A DNA stretch of 64,000 nt from Clostridiaceae bacterium (GCA_022641775.1 JALCDS010000002.1:1-64000); one strand, 5' to 3'. Positions 46,683-56,574 are shown, counted from the first letter of the stretch. The notes: generated by a model from the letters alone, not told the origin. Program-made: numbers and translations.

Positions 46683-47803
46683 ATTTAAAAATTATTTCAG
46701 CACTTGTCAAAAAAGAAGCTCTACAAATTTTAAGAGATCCTTCAACCACAATAATAGCTTTTGTATTACCCTTGATGATGCTACTTTTATTTATGTACGG
46801 GCTTAATCTTGATACTCCAAAAGTTTCTTTGGGTTTGAAAATTGATGATGATACCCCACAAATATCAAATCTTATTCAATCGTTTAATTCTTCAAAATAT
46901 GTCAGAGCAAAGGTTTATGAAGATAAGGATTTGATGTACAAAGATATTTCAGCATCAAAAATTAACGGAGCTGTCATTATTCCGAATGATTTTTCAAAAA
47001 ATCTTGAAAAAGGCGATACGGCGTCAATGCTTATTATAACCGATGGAAGTTACGTAAATACGGCAAATTACGTTCAATCTTATCCCGTTGCAATAGCTAA
47101 CAATTGGCTTTCTCAAAGTTCTTATAAAACATATTTAAAACCACCAGTAATTTCGGCTAATACAAGAATGTGGTACAACCAAGATATTAACAGCCATTAT
47201 TTTATTCTTCCGGGCTCTTTTGCAATAACCTTGAATCTTGTCGGACTTCTTTTAACAGCACTTGTTATAGCTCGAGAATGGGAACGCGGAACAATGGAAA
47301 GCTTGTTAGGTACTCGGGTTGGTAAATTGGATATTATTTTAGGCAAATATATTCCGTATTTTATTCTTGGAATATTATCATTACTTTTTAATGTTTTTCT
47401 TTGTATTTTCGTATTCAAAATCCCGTTCCATGGTAGTTTTGTTATTTTATTTTCGGTAAGTGCACTATTTTTACTCACTGCAATTGGTATCGGTCTTTTG
47501 ATTTCAACAATATTTAAAAACCAATTTTTAGCCAGCCAAATGTCACTAGGTGTCGGATTTTTACCGGCATTACTTCTTTCGGGATTAATGTTTCCGATAA
47601 ATTCTATGCCGATGTTTTTCCAATTTTTAACAATGATTTTGCCGCCAAGGTACTATGTAACCTTTATTGAGAGCGAATTTATGGCAGGTACAATCAAAAA
47701 TATCGTGTTAATCAATACAATTTATTTATCCATTTTGGCAATTCTTTTATTTATTGCAGTTTATGAAAAAACTTCAATAAGACTGGAAGAAGGGGGTAAA
47801 TAA
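46679..47803 (+). CDS. ybhS: ABC-2 type permease (YbhS-like)
   Basis: 374 aa. KKEALQILRDPSTTIIAFVLPLMMLLLF at the N-terminus (elbow helix and first membrane helix), a periplasmic domain of about 130 residues, then five helices in the C-terminal half with ALVIAREWERGTMESLLGTRV, the ABC-2 signature. Overlaps the ATPase gene by four bases and the next permease by one. It forms a heterodimer with the following gene product in the inner membrane. Confidence 0.92.
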   Translation: MNLKIISALVKKEALQILRDPSTTIIAFVLPLMMLLLFMYGLNLDTPKVSLGLKIDDDTPQISNLIQSFNSSKYVRAKVYEDKDLMYKDISASKINGAVIIPNDFSKNLEKGDTASMLIITDGSYVNTANYVQSYPVAIANNWLSQSSYKTYLKPPVISANTRMWYNQDINSHYFILPGSFAITLNLVGLLLTALVIAREWERGTMESLLGTRVGKLDIILGKYIPYFILGILSLLFNVFLCIFVFKIPFHGSFVILFSVSALFLLTAIGIGLLISTIFKNQFLASQMSLGVGFLPALLLSGLMFPINSMPMFFQFLTMILPPRYYVTFIESEFMAGTIKNIVLINTIYLSILAILLFIAVYEKTSIRLEEGGK

Positions 47804-48933
47804 TGAGAGAAATTTTTACGGGTTTAAAGCAAAAATTGAGTAGAGTCATTTCACTTGTCAAAAAAGAATTTATTATTATTTGGAAAGACCCAAAATCCAG
47901 AGGGATGATTGTGGGCTTACCGTTAATCCAGCTTTTGATATTTGCAAACGCAATCACTATGGAAGTTACAAATATTGATATGGCTGTTTTAGATAGAGCA
48001 AATACAACAGAATCCAGAGAATTAATTTCAAAATTTGATGATTCTACAAGGTTTAGAAAAATAATTTATGTAAATAACGAAAATGATATTAAAAACCTGA
48101 TTGCAAACCAAAAAGTCCAAATAGCACTTGAAATTCAGAATGATTTTTCAAATTCAATAAAAGCAAAACGTCCGACTTATATTCAAATTATTGCAGACGG
48201 CAGACAAACAAATTCGGCCTCAATTGCAAGTGCTTACGCATCACAAATCATAGGTGAATATTCAAACTTTGTTGTCCCTCAAAAATCTGTCAGCATCAAT
48301 TCTGTTATAAGAAATTGGTACAATCCGAATTTGAATTACAGATGGTTTATAATGCAAACAATGGTTGTACTTTTAGCGCTTGTCATCACATTATTATTAA
48401 CAGCATTGTCTATTGCAAGAGAAAAAGAAAATGGAACGTTTGATCAGCTTGTTGTAAGCCCTCTTTCCTCAGGTGAAATTCTAATCGGAAAAACAATTCC
48501 GCCACTTTTTATTTCATTAGCGCTGACAACAATAATGACAATAATTGTAACAATATTTTTTGATGTTCCGCTTGTTGGGTCCAAATTATTACTTTTATTG
48601 CTTTTTGTTTCAGCATTATTATCAATAGTTGGTGTCGGATTATTTATCTCTTCAATTTGTAAAACTCAGCAACAGGCAATACTCGGAGTTATGACATTTC
48701 AAATTCCTGCAGTTTTATTGTCAGGGTTTGTTTCTCCGATAGAAGATATGCCAAAAATTGCACAATTTATAACATTATTCAATCCTCTGCGTTATTTTCT
48801 TTCTACAACTAGAGGAATATTCTTTAAAGATATGGCAGTGCAAGACGTTATGACAAATATTTTGCCATTACTTTTTATTGCAATGATTACTTTATCGATT
48901 GCGAGTTGGACGTTTAAGAGGAAATTAGATTAA
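47803..48933 (+). CDS. ybhR: ABC-2 type permease (YbhR-like)
   Basis: 376 aa, same design as the gene before it: VKKEFIIIWKDPKSRGMIVGLPLIQLLIFA, a periplasmic domain, then LTALSIAREKENGTFDQLVVSPLSSGEILIGK and four more helices with PAVLLSGFVSPIEDMP. Closes the TetR-TolC-HlyD-ATPase-permease-permease operon. In E. coli the homologous pump exports drugs such as cefoperazone and chloramphenicol and Na+ or Li+ export has been reported; the substrate here is unknown. Confidence 0.92.
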   Translation: MREIFTGLKQKLSRVISLVKKEFIIIWKDPKSRGMIVGLPLIQLLIFANAITMEVTNIDMAVLDRANTTESRELISKFDDSTRFRKIIYVNNENDIKNLIANQKVQIALEIQNDFSNSIKAKRPTYIQIIADGRQTNSASIASAYASQIIGEYSNFVVPQKSVSINSVIRNWYNPNLNYRWFIMQTMVVLLALVITLLLTALSIAREKENGTFDQLVVSPLSSGEILIGKTIPPLFISLALTTIMTIIVTIFFDVPLVGSKLLLLLLFVSALLSIVGVGLFISSICKTQQQAILGVMTFQIPAVLLSGFVSPIEDMPKIAQFITLFNPLRYFLSTTRGIFFKDMAVQDVMTNILPLLFIAMITLSIASWTFKRKLD

Positions 48934-49001
48934 TCTCCATATCAAAGTTAGATTGAATTTTGTGACTGTATAATTAAATATCATATTCCAAAACTTTACG
49001 A

Positions 49002-49029
49002 TTGGTAAAATGATTTTTTATGTTAAAAT
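49002..49029 (+). promoter_or_regulatory. promoter of the small TPR gene
   Basis: TTGGTA (49002-49007), 16-base spacer, TAAAAT (49024-49029). The ATG begins only six bases after the -10, so transcription would start at or next to the start codon. Confidence 0.55.
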
Positions 49030-49035
49030 GCTCTT

Positions 49036-49521
49036 ATGACAGAAGATTACAAAAGTTTATTGGATGATGGTATTTTTGCTATTCAAGACGGGAAATTTGA
49101 GAATGGCATTGATTTTATAAATAGATCCATAGAAATTAAATCTGATTGGGAAATACCGTATTTTTATAGAGCAGTTGCCTACCAAGCTTTAGAAAAATGG
49201 GATGATGCAAGTTTGGATTATACAAAGGCTATTCAATTGAATGACAAGATGATAGATGCCTATTATAATCGTGCACGTATTGTTTTGGTTAGAAAAGATA
49301 TAGAAAATCCTAATATTCAAAACGCAATAAAAGATTTGGATATAGCAATCAAATTAGATGAAAATTTTATTGATGCATTGTATGCTATGGCTGCAGCTCA
49401 GAAAAAAATCGGAGAATATGAAGTTGCCATAAAATATTTGAATAAAATTCTCTTTTTAGAGCCGGAAGCTGTAAATGCAAGAGCGTTTAAAAAATTGCTA
49501 TTGCAGAAATACATCAAATAA
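49036..49521 (+). CDS. tetratricopeptide repeat protein (161 aa)
   Basis: Three to four TPR units: an N-terminal GIFAIQDGKFENGIDFINRSIEIK, WEIPYFYRAVAYQALEKWDDASLDYTKAIQL, IDAYYNRARIVL...NAIKDLDIAIKL and FIDALYAMAAAQKKIGEYEVAIKYLNKILFLEPE. No signal peptide, so a cytoplasmic scaffold is likely. No Shine-Dalgarno before ATG 49036 and a promoter almost abutting it suggest a leaderless message. Partners are unknown. Confidence 0.88.
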   Translation: MTEDYKSLLDDGIFAIQDGKFENGIDFINRSIEIKSDWEIPYFYRAVAYQALEKWDDASLDYTKAIQLNDKMIDAYYNRARIVLVRKDIENPNIQNAIKDLDIAIKLDENFIDALYAMAAAQKKIGEYEVAIKYLNKILFLEPEAVNARAFKKLLLQKYIK

Positions 49522-49524
49522 GCT

Positions 49525-49917
49525 TTAAGTATTTAATTTTAAAAATTGGTAATTCAAATACGTTGCATAACTTGTCCACAAAAAATAAGGAACAAGCAAA
49601 ATCGCAGCAAACGGAGATGTTTTATAAAAAGCATAAATATTTAAAATGATAAAAATTACCAAAAAGCATACTATATAAAATGCTGCTTTGATATTTTTCA
49701 ATCCAAAAAATACAGGACTCCACGACAAATTCAATACTATTTGTATTCCGAAAAATAATAACGGCAAAAGTGTCGGTTTAAAATGATTATCTTTTAAAAA
49801 TACAATCAAAGATAAGAAAATCATCCCGTAAAGTATTGTCCAAACCGGAGCAAATATCCATTTGGGCGGAGAATTTTCAGGTCTTACAAGTGAATTGTAC
49901 CATTCGTAATTTTGCAT
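49525..49917 (-). CDS. tspO: TspO/MBR tryptophan-rich sensory protein
   Basis: 130 aa with five membrane helices and the family landmarks: RPENSPPKWIFAPVWTILYGMI near the N-terminus, LNLSWSPVFFGL in the third helix and LVPYFLWTSYATYLNYQFLKLN at the end. TspO binds porphyrins or sterol-like ligands and tunes stress responses; cyanobacterial and Rhodobacter versions are known. The protein is somewhat shorter at the N-terminus than the usual 155-160 aa. Convergent with the TPR gene. Confidence 0.92.
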   Translation of the reverse strand: MQNYEWYNSLVRPENSPPKWIFAPVWTILYGMIFLSLIVFLKDNHFKPTLLPLLFFGIQIVLNLSWSPVFFGLKNIKAAFYIVCFLVIFIILNIYAFYKTSPFAAILLVPYFLWTSYATYLNYQFLKLNT

Positions 49918-49965
49918 ACAAAAATTATAGCTTAAAAATTTGAATTAAGACAATTGAGCAGTCGG

Positions 49966-50364
49966 TTATTTTTCAAAGGTATCTTTACAAAGTCCCCACT
50001 TTAGCCAGCCACAATCTTTACAGATACCATGGTGTTTTTCTTTTGTCATAATATTCAAAAGTTTTGTCCTTAGTGTATTAAATGGATAAATTTCGCCATC
50101 TTCAATATTTAATAATTCTTTTATTTTCTTATCTAAATTTTGGACAAAATTTTTATCACATGTTCCCTTATTTGTTGCTGAATTTTGACATTCTAAACAA
50201 AAGGAATCTTCATTCAATGTGATTTTTACATTTTGAGTCGGGTCTTCTTTCAATGCGCTTATAAGGTTTGTCCAGTTTAATTTACTTTCTTTGTTGTAAT
50301 TGAATCCTTTATAACCTTCAGTGCAAAGCATATGGTGTGGTCTTATAGATATTATTTTAGGCAT
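49966..50364 (-). CDS. DUF1284 protein, putative iron-sulfur binder
   Basis: 132 aa from ATG 50364, which gives the family start IRPHHMLC (residues 7-14). Further cysteines are arranged as CLEC...C near the middle and CKDCGWLKWGLC at the end, typical of DUF1284 proteins thought to hold an Fe-S cluster. The frame is open further upstream but there it overlaps ileS; the shorter start fits the family. AGGAG lies about 13 bases before the ATG. It is 28 bases after ileS on the same strand. Confidence 0.8.
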   Translation of the reverse strand: MPKIISIRPHHMLCTEGYKGFNYNKESKLNWTNLISALKEDPTQNVKITLNEDSFCLECQNSATNKGTCDKNFVQNLDKKIKELLNIEDGEIYPFNTLRTKLLNIMTKEKHHGICKDCGWLKWGLCKDTFEK

Positions 50365-50392
50365 TTGTGGGGTAAATCTCCTGAACGACTGA

Positions 50393-53215
50393 CTATTGGA
50401 TAGCCTCAAAACATTCGTCACAAATAGTTTCATGACCTGAGTGATTTCCGAGTTCTCTATATTTCCAACAGCGTTCGCATTTTTCACCTTTGGCTTTTGT
50501 AACCCAAATTGTATAATCATCTTCTGTATATTCAGTTAGAACGTCATTAGGTTTTTCAGAGGTTACATATGCTTGAGATGTAATGAAAATGTTTGCAAGT
50601 TCATCTTTGTTATCTTCAAGAATTTTGCTGTCATTACATTTTATATATACAGCAACTTCCAATGAACTTCCTACTTTTTTGTCGGCTCTCAACGGTTCAA
50701 TTGCGTGTGTTACAATTTCTCTGGCTTTCAATATTTGAGTAAATTCTTCTTCTAAATTTTCATTTGTCCATTCAGGGTTAACCTTTACCCAGTCTGAAAG
50801 CAAAATACTCTTTAAACCTTGACGTTGACATTCCGGTACGTTTTGCCAAATATCTTCTGCTTGGTGTGGCATTACAGGTGCCAAAATTCTTACCAAACTT
50901 TGTAATATTTCATATAAAACTGTCTGGCATGCACGACGTGATAATGATTTTTTGCCTGCAGTATAAAGTCTGTCTTTTACAATGTCAAGATAGAAGGATG
51001 ATAAATCAACTGCTGCAAAATTTTGTAGGCATTGGAAATATTTGAAAAATTCATAATTTTCAAATGCTTCTGTTACATCAGCGTTCAATTTATTCAATTT
51101 GTGTAATGCGAATTTATCAAGACTCTTCAAATCTGCATATTTTACATAATCTTTTTCAGGTTCAAAGTCAAACAAGTTTCCGAGTAAAAATCTTGCTGTA
51201 TTTCTTGTTTTCTTGAAGATTTCAACAAGTTGTCCGACAATGTTATTTCCGATTTTGATATCGTTTCTATAGTCTACTGATGCTGCCCAAAGTCTGAGAA
51301 CATCGGCTCCATATGTTTTGATAATTTCATCAGGTCTGATATAGTTACCCAAAGACTTTGACATCTTACGACCGTCTTCACCGAATACAAAACCGTGTGT
51401 CAAAACTTGTTTATATGGTGCAATTCCTTGAGTTGCAACTGATGTTAAAAGTGAAGATTGGAACCAACCTCTGTGTTGGTCTGAACCTTCTAAATACATA
51501 TCAACAGGAGTGTGACCTAATTCATTACTTCTTTTTTCAACAACAGCGCGCCAAGTTACACCGGAATCAAACCAAACGTCCATTATGTCTTTTTCTTTTT
51601 TGAAATGTGTTTTGCCGCATTTAGGACATTTGAAACCTTGCGGTAGCAATTCTTCTGCAGAATATTTTACCCAAGCATCAGAACTTTCTTTTTCAAAGAT
51701 TTTTGCTACATTTTCAACAGTTTCATCGGTACAAATAACTTCTCCGCAATCTTCACAATAAAAAATAGGGATAGGAACGCCCCAAGCACGTTGACGAGAT
51801 ATACACCAATCAGAACGACCTTCAACCATGTTTGAAATTCTTGTTTCGCCTGATTTTGGTATCCATTTTACTTTTTTAATTTCTTCTAAAGCTTTATCTC
51901 TAAATTTATTAACTTTAATAAACCATTGAGGTGTTGCACGATATATTACAGGGTGCTTACATCTCCAGCAGTGTGGATAGCTGTGGTTGATATCTGTTGC
52001 CTTAATAAGTGCGCCACAATCTTTTAATTTTTCAATAACGATAGAGTTACCTTTGTAATAAGGAATACCTTCTAAGTCGCCTGCGGCACTTGTCCAAACC
52101 CCTTTGCTGTCAAGTGGTGAATAAACTTCGATGCCATATTTAACACCTACTTCGTAGTCCTCAAGCCCGTGTCCAGGAGCTGTGTGTACGGCACCTGTAC
52201 CTGCATCAAGGGTTACGTGTTCTCCAACAATTATCGGTGATTTTCTATCATATAAAGGATGTTTAGTATTTAATAATTCTAAATCCTGACCTTTACATTT
52301 TCCGAGAACTTTAATTTCATTTTCGTCCCATTCAACGTCAGCCAAGAATGTTTTCAACAATCCTTCTGCTGCAAAATAAATGTCATTTTTATATTCAAAG
52401 AAAATGTAGTCATATTGTGGGTGCAAACTTATTGCCATATTTGATGGAATTGTCCATGGTGTTGTTGTCCAAATTACGGAATACAAATCTTTGTCAGAAC
52501 TTATGCCTGCAGCTTTAAAAGCTTTCAATTTGTCTTCTTCAAAAAACTTAAATCTTACATAAATTGAAGTTGAGGTGATATCAGCATATTCAACTTCAGC
52601 TTCAGCAAGAGCAGTTTCGCAAGATGCACACCAATAAACCGGTTTTAATCCTTTTTCAATGTAACCTTTTTTATACATTTCGCCAAAAACTCTAACCTGT
52701 TCAGCTTCAAATTCAGGGTTAATTGTTAAATAAGGATTTTCCCAATCGCCGAATACGCCCAAGCGTTTGAATTCAAATTCTTGACCTTTCAAACTTTTAT
52801 GTGCGAATTCTCTGCACTTTTCTCTTAATTCAAGAGGAGTAACAGCAGAACGTCCGCCTTTAATAGTTTTTACAACTTTGTTTTCAATAGGAAGTCCGTG
52901 TCCGTCATATCCAGGAACGTACGGTGCATAAAATCCCTGTTGTGATTTATATTTTATTAAAATATCTTTTAAAATTTTGTTTAAAGCTGTTCCAACGTGG
53001 ATTTTTTCGGAACTCAAATACGGAGGCCCGTCATGAAGTACAAACGAATTTGTTTTATCACGTTGTTTAAGCATTTCTTCATAAATATGATTTTCTGTCC
53101 AAAATTTTTGGATTTCAGGTTCCCTAACGGTCGCATTAGCACGCATTGCTAATGTTGTTTGAGGTAAATTTAATGTTTCTTTGTATTCTTTTTTAGTAGA
53201 TGTATCATTTGTCAT
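50393..53215 (-). CDS. ileS: isoleucyl-tRNA synthetase
   Basis: 940 aa class I synthetase that charges tRNA-Ile and edits Val. DGPPYLSSEKIHVGT carries the HIGH-type motif as HVGT (73-76); the editing domain with TTPWTIPSN and GTGAVHTAPGHG lies at about 200-400; KMSKS is near residue 616; the C-terminal zinc site is CERCWKY...CDEC. The layout is that of bacterial IleS type 1. ATG 53215 follows immediately after the symporter gene stop on the opposite reading order: the symporter (53218-54543) lies two bases upstream on the same strand, so the two may be co-transcribed. Confidence 0.97.
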   Translation of the reverse strand: MTNDTSTKKEYKETLNLPQTTLAMRANATVREPEIQKFWTENHIYEEMLKQRDKTNSFVLHDGPPYLSSEKIHVGTALNKILKDILIKYKSQQGFYAPYVPGYDGHGLPIENKVVKTIKGGRSAVTPLELREKCREFAHKSLKGQEFEFKRLGVFGDWENPYLTINPEFEAEQVRVFGEMYKKGYIEKGLKPVYWCASCETALAEAEVEYADITSTSIYVRFKFFEEDKLKAFKAAGISSDKDLYSVIWTTTPWTIPSNMAISLHPQYDYIFFEYKNDIYFAAEGLLKTFLADVEWDENEIKVLGKCKGQDLELLNTKHPLYDRKSPIIVGEHVTLDAGTGAVHTAPGHGLEDYEVGVKYGIEVYSPLDSKGVWTSAAGDLEGIPYYKGNSIVIEKLKDCGALIKATDINHSYPHCWRCKHPVIYRATPQWFIKVNKFRDKALEEIKKVKWIPKSGETRISNMVEGRSDWCISRQRAWGVPIPIFYCEDCGEVICTDETVENVAKIFEKESSDAWVKYSAEELLPQGFKCPKCGKTHFKKEKDIMDVWFDSGVTWRAVVEKRSNELGHTPVDMYLEGSDQHRGWFQSSLLTSVATQGIAPYKQVLTHGFVFGEDGRKMSKSLGNYIRPDEIIKTYGADVLRLWAASVDYRNDIKIGNNIVGQLVEIFKKTRNTARFLLGNLFDFEPEKDYVKYADLKSLDKFALHKLNKLNADVTEAFENYEFFKYFQCLQNFAAVDLSSFYLDIVKDRLYTAGKKSLSRRACQTVLYEILQSLVRILAPVMPHQAEDIWQNVPECQRQGLKSILLSDWVKVNPEWTNENLEEEFTQILKAREIVTHAIEPLRADKKVGSSLEVAVYIKCNDSKILEDNKDELANIFITSQAYVTSEKPNDVLTEYTEDDYTIWVTKAKGEKCERCWKYRELGNHSGHETICDECFEAIQ

Positions 53216-53217
53216 AT

Positions 53218-54543
53218 TTATTTTTCCTCTTTTATTTCTAAAGCTTCAGTTTTGTGTGTCATTATATTTTCTATATCGTGTCCCAGACTTTCTTCTTTGG
53301 ATTGTCTTACGAACTCTTTCATTTTATCATAATCAAAAGCATTTTCCCATCTTGCAATAACTACTGTTGCAACACAATTTCCGATTAGGTTTACTGTCGT
53401 TCTGCCCATATCAAGAACTTGATCAATTCCTAAAAGAATTGCAACACCAAGTAACGGAATATTGAAACTTGATAATGAACCTGCAAGTACGATTAATGAA
53501 ACTCTCGGTACGCCTGCAACCCCTTTGCTTGTGAGCATTAAAGCAAGCATTATAATAATTTGTTCTTCCAATCCCAAATGTATTCCTACGATTTGTGAGG
53601 AGAAGATAACTGCCATTGCCAAATAAATCGTGCTTCCGTCAAGGTTGAAGGTATAGCCTGTCGGCATTACAAATCCAACGATGTTTTGCGGTACTCCGAA
53701 TCTTTCCATAATATCCATAGCTTTTGGAAATGCAGCCTCGGAACTTGCTGTGGTAAAGGCTAAAAGTGCCGGTTCTTGTACTGCTCTTAATAAATTTCTA
53801 AATGATATTTTTACAATTTTACAAACTATAAATAATACTAATATTATAAATACTGCAAGTGCCAAATATAATGCACCGATTATTTTTGCATAACTTTTCA
53901 ATACTCCGAGTCCATTTACGCCGACTGTTGATGCTATTGCACCAAAAATTCCGAGTGGGGCAAAATACATTACGTATTCTGTGAATTTAAACATTATTTT
54001 TGATGTTGATTTTAGAATATTCAGTACTGGTTCTGCAGCTTTCCCTACGGCACAAATACCTAGGGCAAAGAATATTGCAAATACAACTATCTGTAACAAA
54101 TTTCCATCAGCCATTGATTGGAAAATACTTGTCGGGAATATATTTATAATCATGTCACTAGCCGACATATGAACATGTTGACCTGCTATTGCACCGACTT
54201 CTTGTAATCTTGTAGCGTAACTTGTTGTGGTTGCGTGAAATCCCATTCCGGGTTTGAAAATGTTTGCCATTCCAAGGCCGATTATGAGAGCTAATGTCGT
54301 TACAATTTCAAAATAAACTATTGTTTTTAATCCGATTTTGCCTAAGCTTTTTGCATCTCCATGGCCTGCTATGCCAACTGTTAATGTGGCAAACAATAAC
54401 GGCGCTATAATCATTTTTACCATGCGTAAAAAGATTACGGCAAAAGGTCGCATTTTTACTGCGAAATGAGGTGCAAATTGTCCGACAATCACACCTAATA
54501 CTAATGCTACAAATATCAGGGCTGTAAGTTTTGAATGTTTCAA
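53218..54543 (-). CDS. dicarboxylate/amino acid:cation symporter (DAACS family)
   Basis: 441 aa, about eight membrane helices and two re-entrant loops. The family motifs are intact: TASSEAAFPKAM (first hairpin tip), GYTFNLDGSTIYLAMAVIF (cation/substrate site), TSKGVAGVPRVSLIVLAG (second hairpin) and GIDQVLDMGRTTVNLIGNCVA (substrate-binding Asp and Asn). Imports glutamate, aspartate or C4-dicarboxylates with H+ or Na+. GltP, GltT and DctA cannot be told apart by eye. A Glu/Lys-rich cytoplasmic tail follows. Divergent from kup. Confidence 0.93.
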   Translation of the reverse strand: MKHSKLTALIFVALVLGVIVGQFAPHFAVKMRPFAVIFLRMVKMIIAPLLFATLTVGIAGHGDAKSLGKIGLKTIVYFEIVTTLALIIGLGMANIFKPGMGFHATTTSYATRLQEVGAIAGQHVHMSASDMIINIFPTSIFQSMADGNLLQIVVFAIFFALGICAVGKAAEPVLNILKSTSKIMFKFTEYVMYFAPLGIFGAIASTVGVNGLGVLKSYAKIIGALYLALAVFIILVLFIVCKIVKISFRNLLRAVQEPALLAFTTASSEAAFPKAMDIMERFGVPQNIVGFVMPTGYTFNLDGSTIYLAMAVIFSSQIVGIHLGLEEQIIIMLALMLTSKGVAGVPRVSLIVLAGSLSSFNIPLLGVAILLGIDQVLDMGRTTVNLIGNCVATVVIARWENAFDYDKMKEFVRQSKEESLGHDIENIMTHKTEALEIKEEK

Positions 54544-54715
54544 TTTATATCCTTCTTATTTTAAAAATCTTTTCACACAAATAATCACATTTAATATAAT
54601 AATACAAACATGCCGTGAGAAAAGCTTTTTACGTAAATTTTTGTGAATTAGAGGTTATAAAGTGCATGGTTGTCGATAAATCGTGTAATCTTTACAATTA
54701 AAAATTTTAATATAT

Positions 54716-54721
54716 TATAAT
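54716..54721 (+). promoter_or_regulatory. -10 element of kup
   Basis: Perfect TATAAT; TTTACA lies 19 bases upstream. Because transcription would start near 54728, the first ATG of the frame (54724) would not be in the message. Confidence 0.5.
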
Positions 54722-54741
54722 TAATGAACATAGGAAACAAA

Positions 54742-56562
54742 ATGGAAGAAGAAAAGAAAAAAGGTAGATTAAACGGAATTATACAGGCAATGGGGCTTGT
54801 ATTCGGTGATATCGGCACAAGTCCGATATATACATTTACTGTTATATTTCTTACATTACCGATAACACTTAATAATATATTATCAATACTTTCATTGGTT
54901 GTTTGGACTTTGATTTTGATTGTAACAATTCAGTATGTGTTTTTAGCAATGAGCTTGAGCAAACGTGGTGAAGGTGGTGCGTTTGTATTAAATCAAATCT
55001 TACAAAAATTGGTAAAATCTTCCAGAATGGTTATGTTTACATCATTATTAACATATATTGGAATATCCTTGTTGATAGGTGATAGTGTTATCACTCCGGC
55101 AATGAGTATATTATCAGCAGTTGAAGGTTTGAAAATATTACCGTCTTTGAGTCATTTGTCTCAAGGGGTGATAGTTGCAATCACATTGACTATCGCAATT
55201 GTTCTATTTTCAATACAAAAAAATGGTACAGAGAAAATATCAAAAGCTTTTGGGCCTGTTATGGCACTTTGGTTTGTTGCATTAGGTGGCTTTGGATTGT
55301 TCTCATTGTGGCATTGTCCTGTAGTATTGAAAGCTTTAGATCCGTTTATCGGTGTAAATTTCTTGTTACACCATGGATTTGCAGGATTTTTTGTTCTATC
55401 GGAAGTAATACTTTGTGCAACCGGAGCTGAGGCTTTGTATGTTGATATGGGGCAATTAGGACGTCAACCGATTACAGATGCGTGGAAAGTTGTAGGTCCA
55501 GCATTGATAATAAATTATTTGGGACAGGGTGCATTTTTATATACTCATCCCGGCGTAAAAAATACGTTGTTTTTAATGGTAGCATCTTGCAATCATTATT
55601 TTTATATCCCGTTTTTATTGTTAAGCGTTATGGCAACTATAATTGCATCTCAAGCTATGATTAGCGGATTGTTCTCAATTGTTTATCAGGGAATCAACAC
55701 TCATATATTCCCATTATTTAAGATTAATTACACTTCAAAATTTATAAATTCACAAATATATATTGGTGGCGCAAACGCATTTTTATTCTTCTTTGTGACA
55801 CTGATAATTTTAATATTCCAAAGCTCTGCACACTTGGCTGCAGCATACGGACTTGCCGTTACAGGTACAATGAACATCACGGTTATAATGATTTCAATGA
55901 TTTTCTTTTTCAGAAAAAAATATGGAAAGATGTTGTTAGCACTTTGTTTGTGGATGATAGATGTATGTTTCTTGAGCGCAAGTTTGTTTAAAATTCCGAT
56001 GGGTGCGTATTGGTCTTTGATTATTGCGTTCTTCCCATTCGCATTGATTTTAATTTATACAAAAGGTCATAAAAAATTATACAGAAAATTACATTTTATG
56101 GATCATGAAGTGTTTATGAAAAAATATAATGAGATGTACAATTCGATGTCAAAAATTACCGGAACAGCAATATTTTTTGTAAGAGGTATTGAAAAAATCC
56201 CGCCTTACGTTACAAAAGTTATGTTCACAAATGATATTATGTACACTGATAATGTTTTTGTTCTTATCAACAAAATGCAAGAAGCTGATGGCATTGATTA
56301 CTGCGTGGAAAATGTCACAGCAGGATTGAGACTATTAAAAATTAATATCGGTTATATGGAAGTGTTGAACTTGAAAAAGATTTTGAAAGATGCCGGAATT
56401 GATGAGAAAGTAATCTTCTATGGAGAAGAAGATATCGCGACAAACAGTATCATTTGGAAAGTCTTTGCTGCTATCAAAAAGTTGAGTCCAAACTTTGTAA
56501 GTTTCTATGATATGCCGGCTGAAAAAGTTCATGGTGTTGTCACCAAAATTGAACTTGCATAA
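54742..56562 (+). CDS. kup: KUP-family potassium uptake protein
   Basis: H+-coupled K+ importer in the inner membrane. AMGLVFGDIGTSPIYTF near the N-terminus is the family signature, followed by about twelve helices (GGAFVLNQIL, GDSVITPAMSILSAVEGL, GAEALYVDMGQLG) and a cytoplasmic C-terminal domain of about 150 residues. I choose ATG 54742 (606 aa) because TAGGAAAC lies just before it; the in-frame ATG at 54724 sits on top of the -10. No c-di-AMP riboswitch fits in the short leader. Convergent with ctpA. Confidence 0.93.
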   Translation: MEEEKKKGRLNGIIQAMGLVFGDIGTSPIYTFTVIFLTLPITLNNILSILSLVVWTLILIVTIQYVFLAMSLSKRGEGGAFVLNQILQKLVKSSRMVMFTSLLTYIGISLLIGDSVITPAMSILSAVEGLKILPSLSHLSQGVIVAITLTIAIVLFSIQKNGTEKISKAFGPVMALWFVALGGFGLFSLWHCPVVLKALDPFIGVNFLLHHGFAGFFVLSEVILCATGAEALYVDMGQLGRQPITDAWKVVGPALIINYLGQGAFLYTHPGVKNTLFLMVASCNHYFYIPFLLLSVMATIIASQAMISGLFSIVYQGINTHIFPLFKINYTSKFINSQIYIGGANAFLFFFVTLIILIFQSSAHLAAAYGLAVTGTMNITVIMISMIFFFRKKYGKMLLALCLWMIDVCFLSASLFKIPMGAYWSLIIAFFPFALILIYTKGHKKLYRKLHFMDHEVFMKKYNEMYNSMSKITGTAIFFVRGIEKIPPYVTKVMFTNDIMYTDNVFVLINKMQEADGIDYCVENVTAGLRLLKINIGYMEVLNLKKILKDAGIDEKVIFYGEEDIATNSIIWKVFAAIKKLSPNFVSFYDMPAEKVHGVVTKIELA

Positions 56563-56574
56563 GATATCAAAAAA

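Noticed and set aside
50365-50520. Longer start for the DUF1284 protein overlapping ileS
   Set aside because: The DUF1284 family begins at the IRPHH motif, reached from ATG 50364; the extension reads the ileS end in another frame.
54724-54741. First ATG of the kup frame
   Set aside because: It lies three bases after a TATAAT and would not be in the transcript; ATG 54742 has TAGGAAAC before it.
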